DNA from: Gammaproteobacteria bacterium
GTDB taxonomy: Bacteria > Pseudomonadota > Gammaproteobacteria > Thiohalospirales > Thiohalospiraceae
Assembly: GCA_011322575.1 (NCBI GenBank)
Contig: DRMK01000049.1
Coordinates: 1 to 5,941 of the forward strand
DNA: 5,941 nt
Direction: 5' to 3'
The number at the start of each line of letters is the position of its first letter. Within the stretch, counting starts at the first letter, position 1. A program made the position numbers and the translations under genes. Shown here piece after piece: positions 5,141-5,941 of this stretch. The notes under the pieces are model-generated. The model ran no database searches and was not told the origin of the DNA. It was given only the letters and a program-made list of their open reading frames with translations.

Positions 5141-5941
5141 AACCATCCATTCGCAGCAAGATAGACGGCCTCGCCGAACGGCTGGAGGAGATCAACGCCC
5201 TGCTGGCGGATCCCGGCGTAATCTCCGATCAGGAGCGCTTTCGCAGCCTCTCCCGGGAGTACGCCCAGCTGGAACCGTTGATAAATGCCTGGCGCGAGTA
5301 CCGCCAGTTGCAGGAGGAGATCGAAAGCGCCGGCTCCATGCTCGGGGACGAGGATCCGGAGATGCGCGCCATGGCCGAGGAGGAGATGCGGCACGCCAGG
5401 GCGCGCCAGGAGCAGCTGGAGATGGATCTGCAACGTCTGCTGCTGCCCACCGATCCCAACGACGAAAAAAACATCTACCTGGAGATCCGCGCCGGCACCG
5501 GGGGCGACGAGGCCGCCCTGTTCGCCGGTGACCTGTTCCGCATGTATTCCCGCTACGCCGAGCTGAAGGGGTGGCAGGTGGAGATCATCAGCGCCAGCCC
5601 CGGTGAACATGGCGGCTACAAGGAGATCATCGCCCGCATCGTGGGGCGGGGGGCCTACTCGCGCCTCAAGTTCGAGTCCGGCGCGCACCGGGTGCAGCGG
5701 GTGCCGGAGACCGAGTCCCAGGGCCGCATCCACACCTCCGCCTGCACCGTGGCCATCATGCCCGAGGCGGACGAGGTGGAGACCATCGACATCAACCCGG
5801 CGGATCTGAAGGTGGACACCTTCCGCGCCTCCGGCGCCGGGGGACAGCACGTCAACAAGACCGACTCCGCCATCCGCATCACCCATCTGCCCAGCGGCAT
5901 CGTGGTGGAGTGCCAGGACGAGCGCTCCCAGCACAAGAACC
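5137..5941 (+). CDS. prfA: Peptide chain release factor 1, cut by the window edge
   Basis: RF1 recognises UAA and UAG in the ribosomal A site and triggers release of the finished chain. The visible 268 codons cover about three quarters of the protein. They show an N-terminal helical domain with the typical SDQERFRSLSREYAQL (30-45), the block RAGTGGDEAALFAGDLFRMYSRYAE (118-142), the codon-reading tripeptide Pro190-Glu191-Thr192 in RVPETESQGRIHTSACTVA, and the catalytic GGQ at 235-237 in SGAGGQHVN. The Pro-x-Thr motif identifies RF1 rather than RF2. The start is TTG 5137-5139: it yields MKPSI, the common N terminus of gammaproteobacterial RF1, and no ATG or GTG lies in frame nearby upstream within this spacing. 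The TTG shares bases with the hemA TGA. No strong Shine-Dalgarno is visible, so translation may depend on ribosomes finishing hemA. The methyltransferase gene prmC often follows, but it is outside the window. Confidence 0.96.
   Translation, partial: MKPSIRSKIDGLAERLEEINALLADPGVISDQERFRSLSREYAQLEPLINAWREYRQLQEEIESAGSMLGDEDPEMRAMAEEEMRHARARQEQLEMDLQRLLLPTDPNDEKNIYLEIRAGTGGDEAALFAGDLFRMYSRYAELKGWQVEIISASPGEHGGYKEIIARIVGRGAYSRLKFESGAHRVQRVPETESQGRIHTSACTVAIMPEADEVETIDINPADLKVDTFRASGAGGQHVNKTDSAIRITHLPSGIVVECQDERSQHKN

Noticed and set aside
3860..5146. A 428-codon open frame on the minus strand, fully opposite hemA
   Set aside because: Its codons are in register with hemA codons. It stays open because hemA uses no TTA, CTA or TCA codons after codon 3 (TTA at 3860-3862 is the antisense stop). 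The translation has no family features and hemA is unmistakable.
5068..5934. A 288-codon minus-strand open frame opposite the hemA end and prfA
   Set aside because: It covers highly conserved RF1 sequence on the other strand and its translation resembles no known fold.
1..5941. Search for CRISPR arrays, insertion sequences, integrase genes, defence genes or a novel system
   Set aside because: Almost every base is assigned to conserved housekeeping genes, the gaps are under 160 bases, and no spaced direct repeats or transposase-like sequence is visible.

Overview
The window is a compact, GC-rich housekeeping segment from a gammaproteobacterium. Protein sequences and gene order support this: prs, tRNA-Gln, ispE, lolB and a TPR lipoprotein gene run leftward, and hemA and prfA run rightward. 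As far as I recall, this is the arrangement around PA4665-PA4670 in Pseudomonas aeruginosa, while Escherichia coli has the same genes without the large TPR gene. I cannot name the genus. The strong G/C preference at third codon positions argues for a high-GC lineage. No mobile element, CRISPR array or phage gene is visible.

Left arm, minus strand, read from right to left. A TPR lipoprotein gene (1961-3697, LbcA-like) overlaps lolB (1320-1964) by ATGA. lolB overlaps ispE (478-1323) by another ATGA. After 12 bases comes tRNA-Gln(UUG) (391-465), then a 92-base leader with inverted repeats, then the first 99 codons of prs (from 298, running off the left edge). The order and spacing suggest a single transcription unit, from which the tRNA would have to be processed.

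Right arm, plus strand. hemA (3854-5140) is followed by prfA (from 5137, running off the right edge). prfA appears to begin at a TTG whose last two bases belong to the hemA TGA stop.

The two arms diverge from an AT-richer intergenic region (about 3698-3853). It holds a 14-base inverted repeat that overlaps a plausible -10 box for the leftward unit.

Functionally the segment covers envelope lipoprotein handling (LolB inserts lipoproteins in the outer membrane, and the TPR protein is itself a predicted outer-membrane lipoprotein), isoprenoid precursor synthesis (IspE), PRPP supply (Prs), tetrapyrrole synthesis (HemA) and translation (tRNA-Gln, RF1). All complete genes look intact. I found no undescribed system. 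The points worth a second look are start-codon choices, overlapping junctions, two structured intergenic regions and the LbcA assignment.
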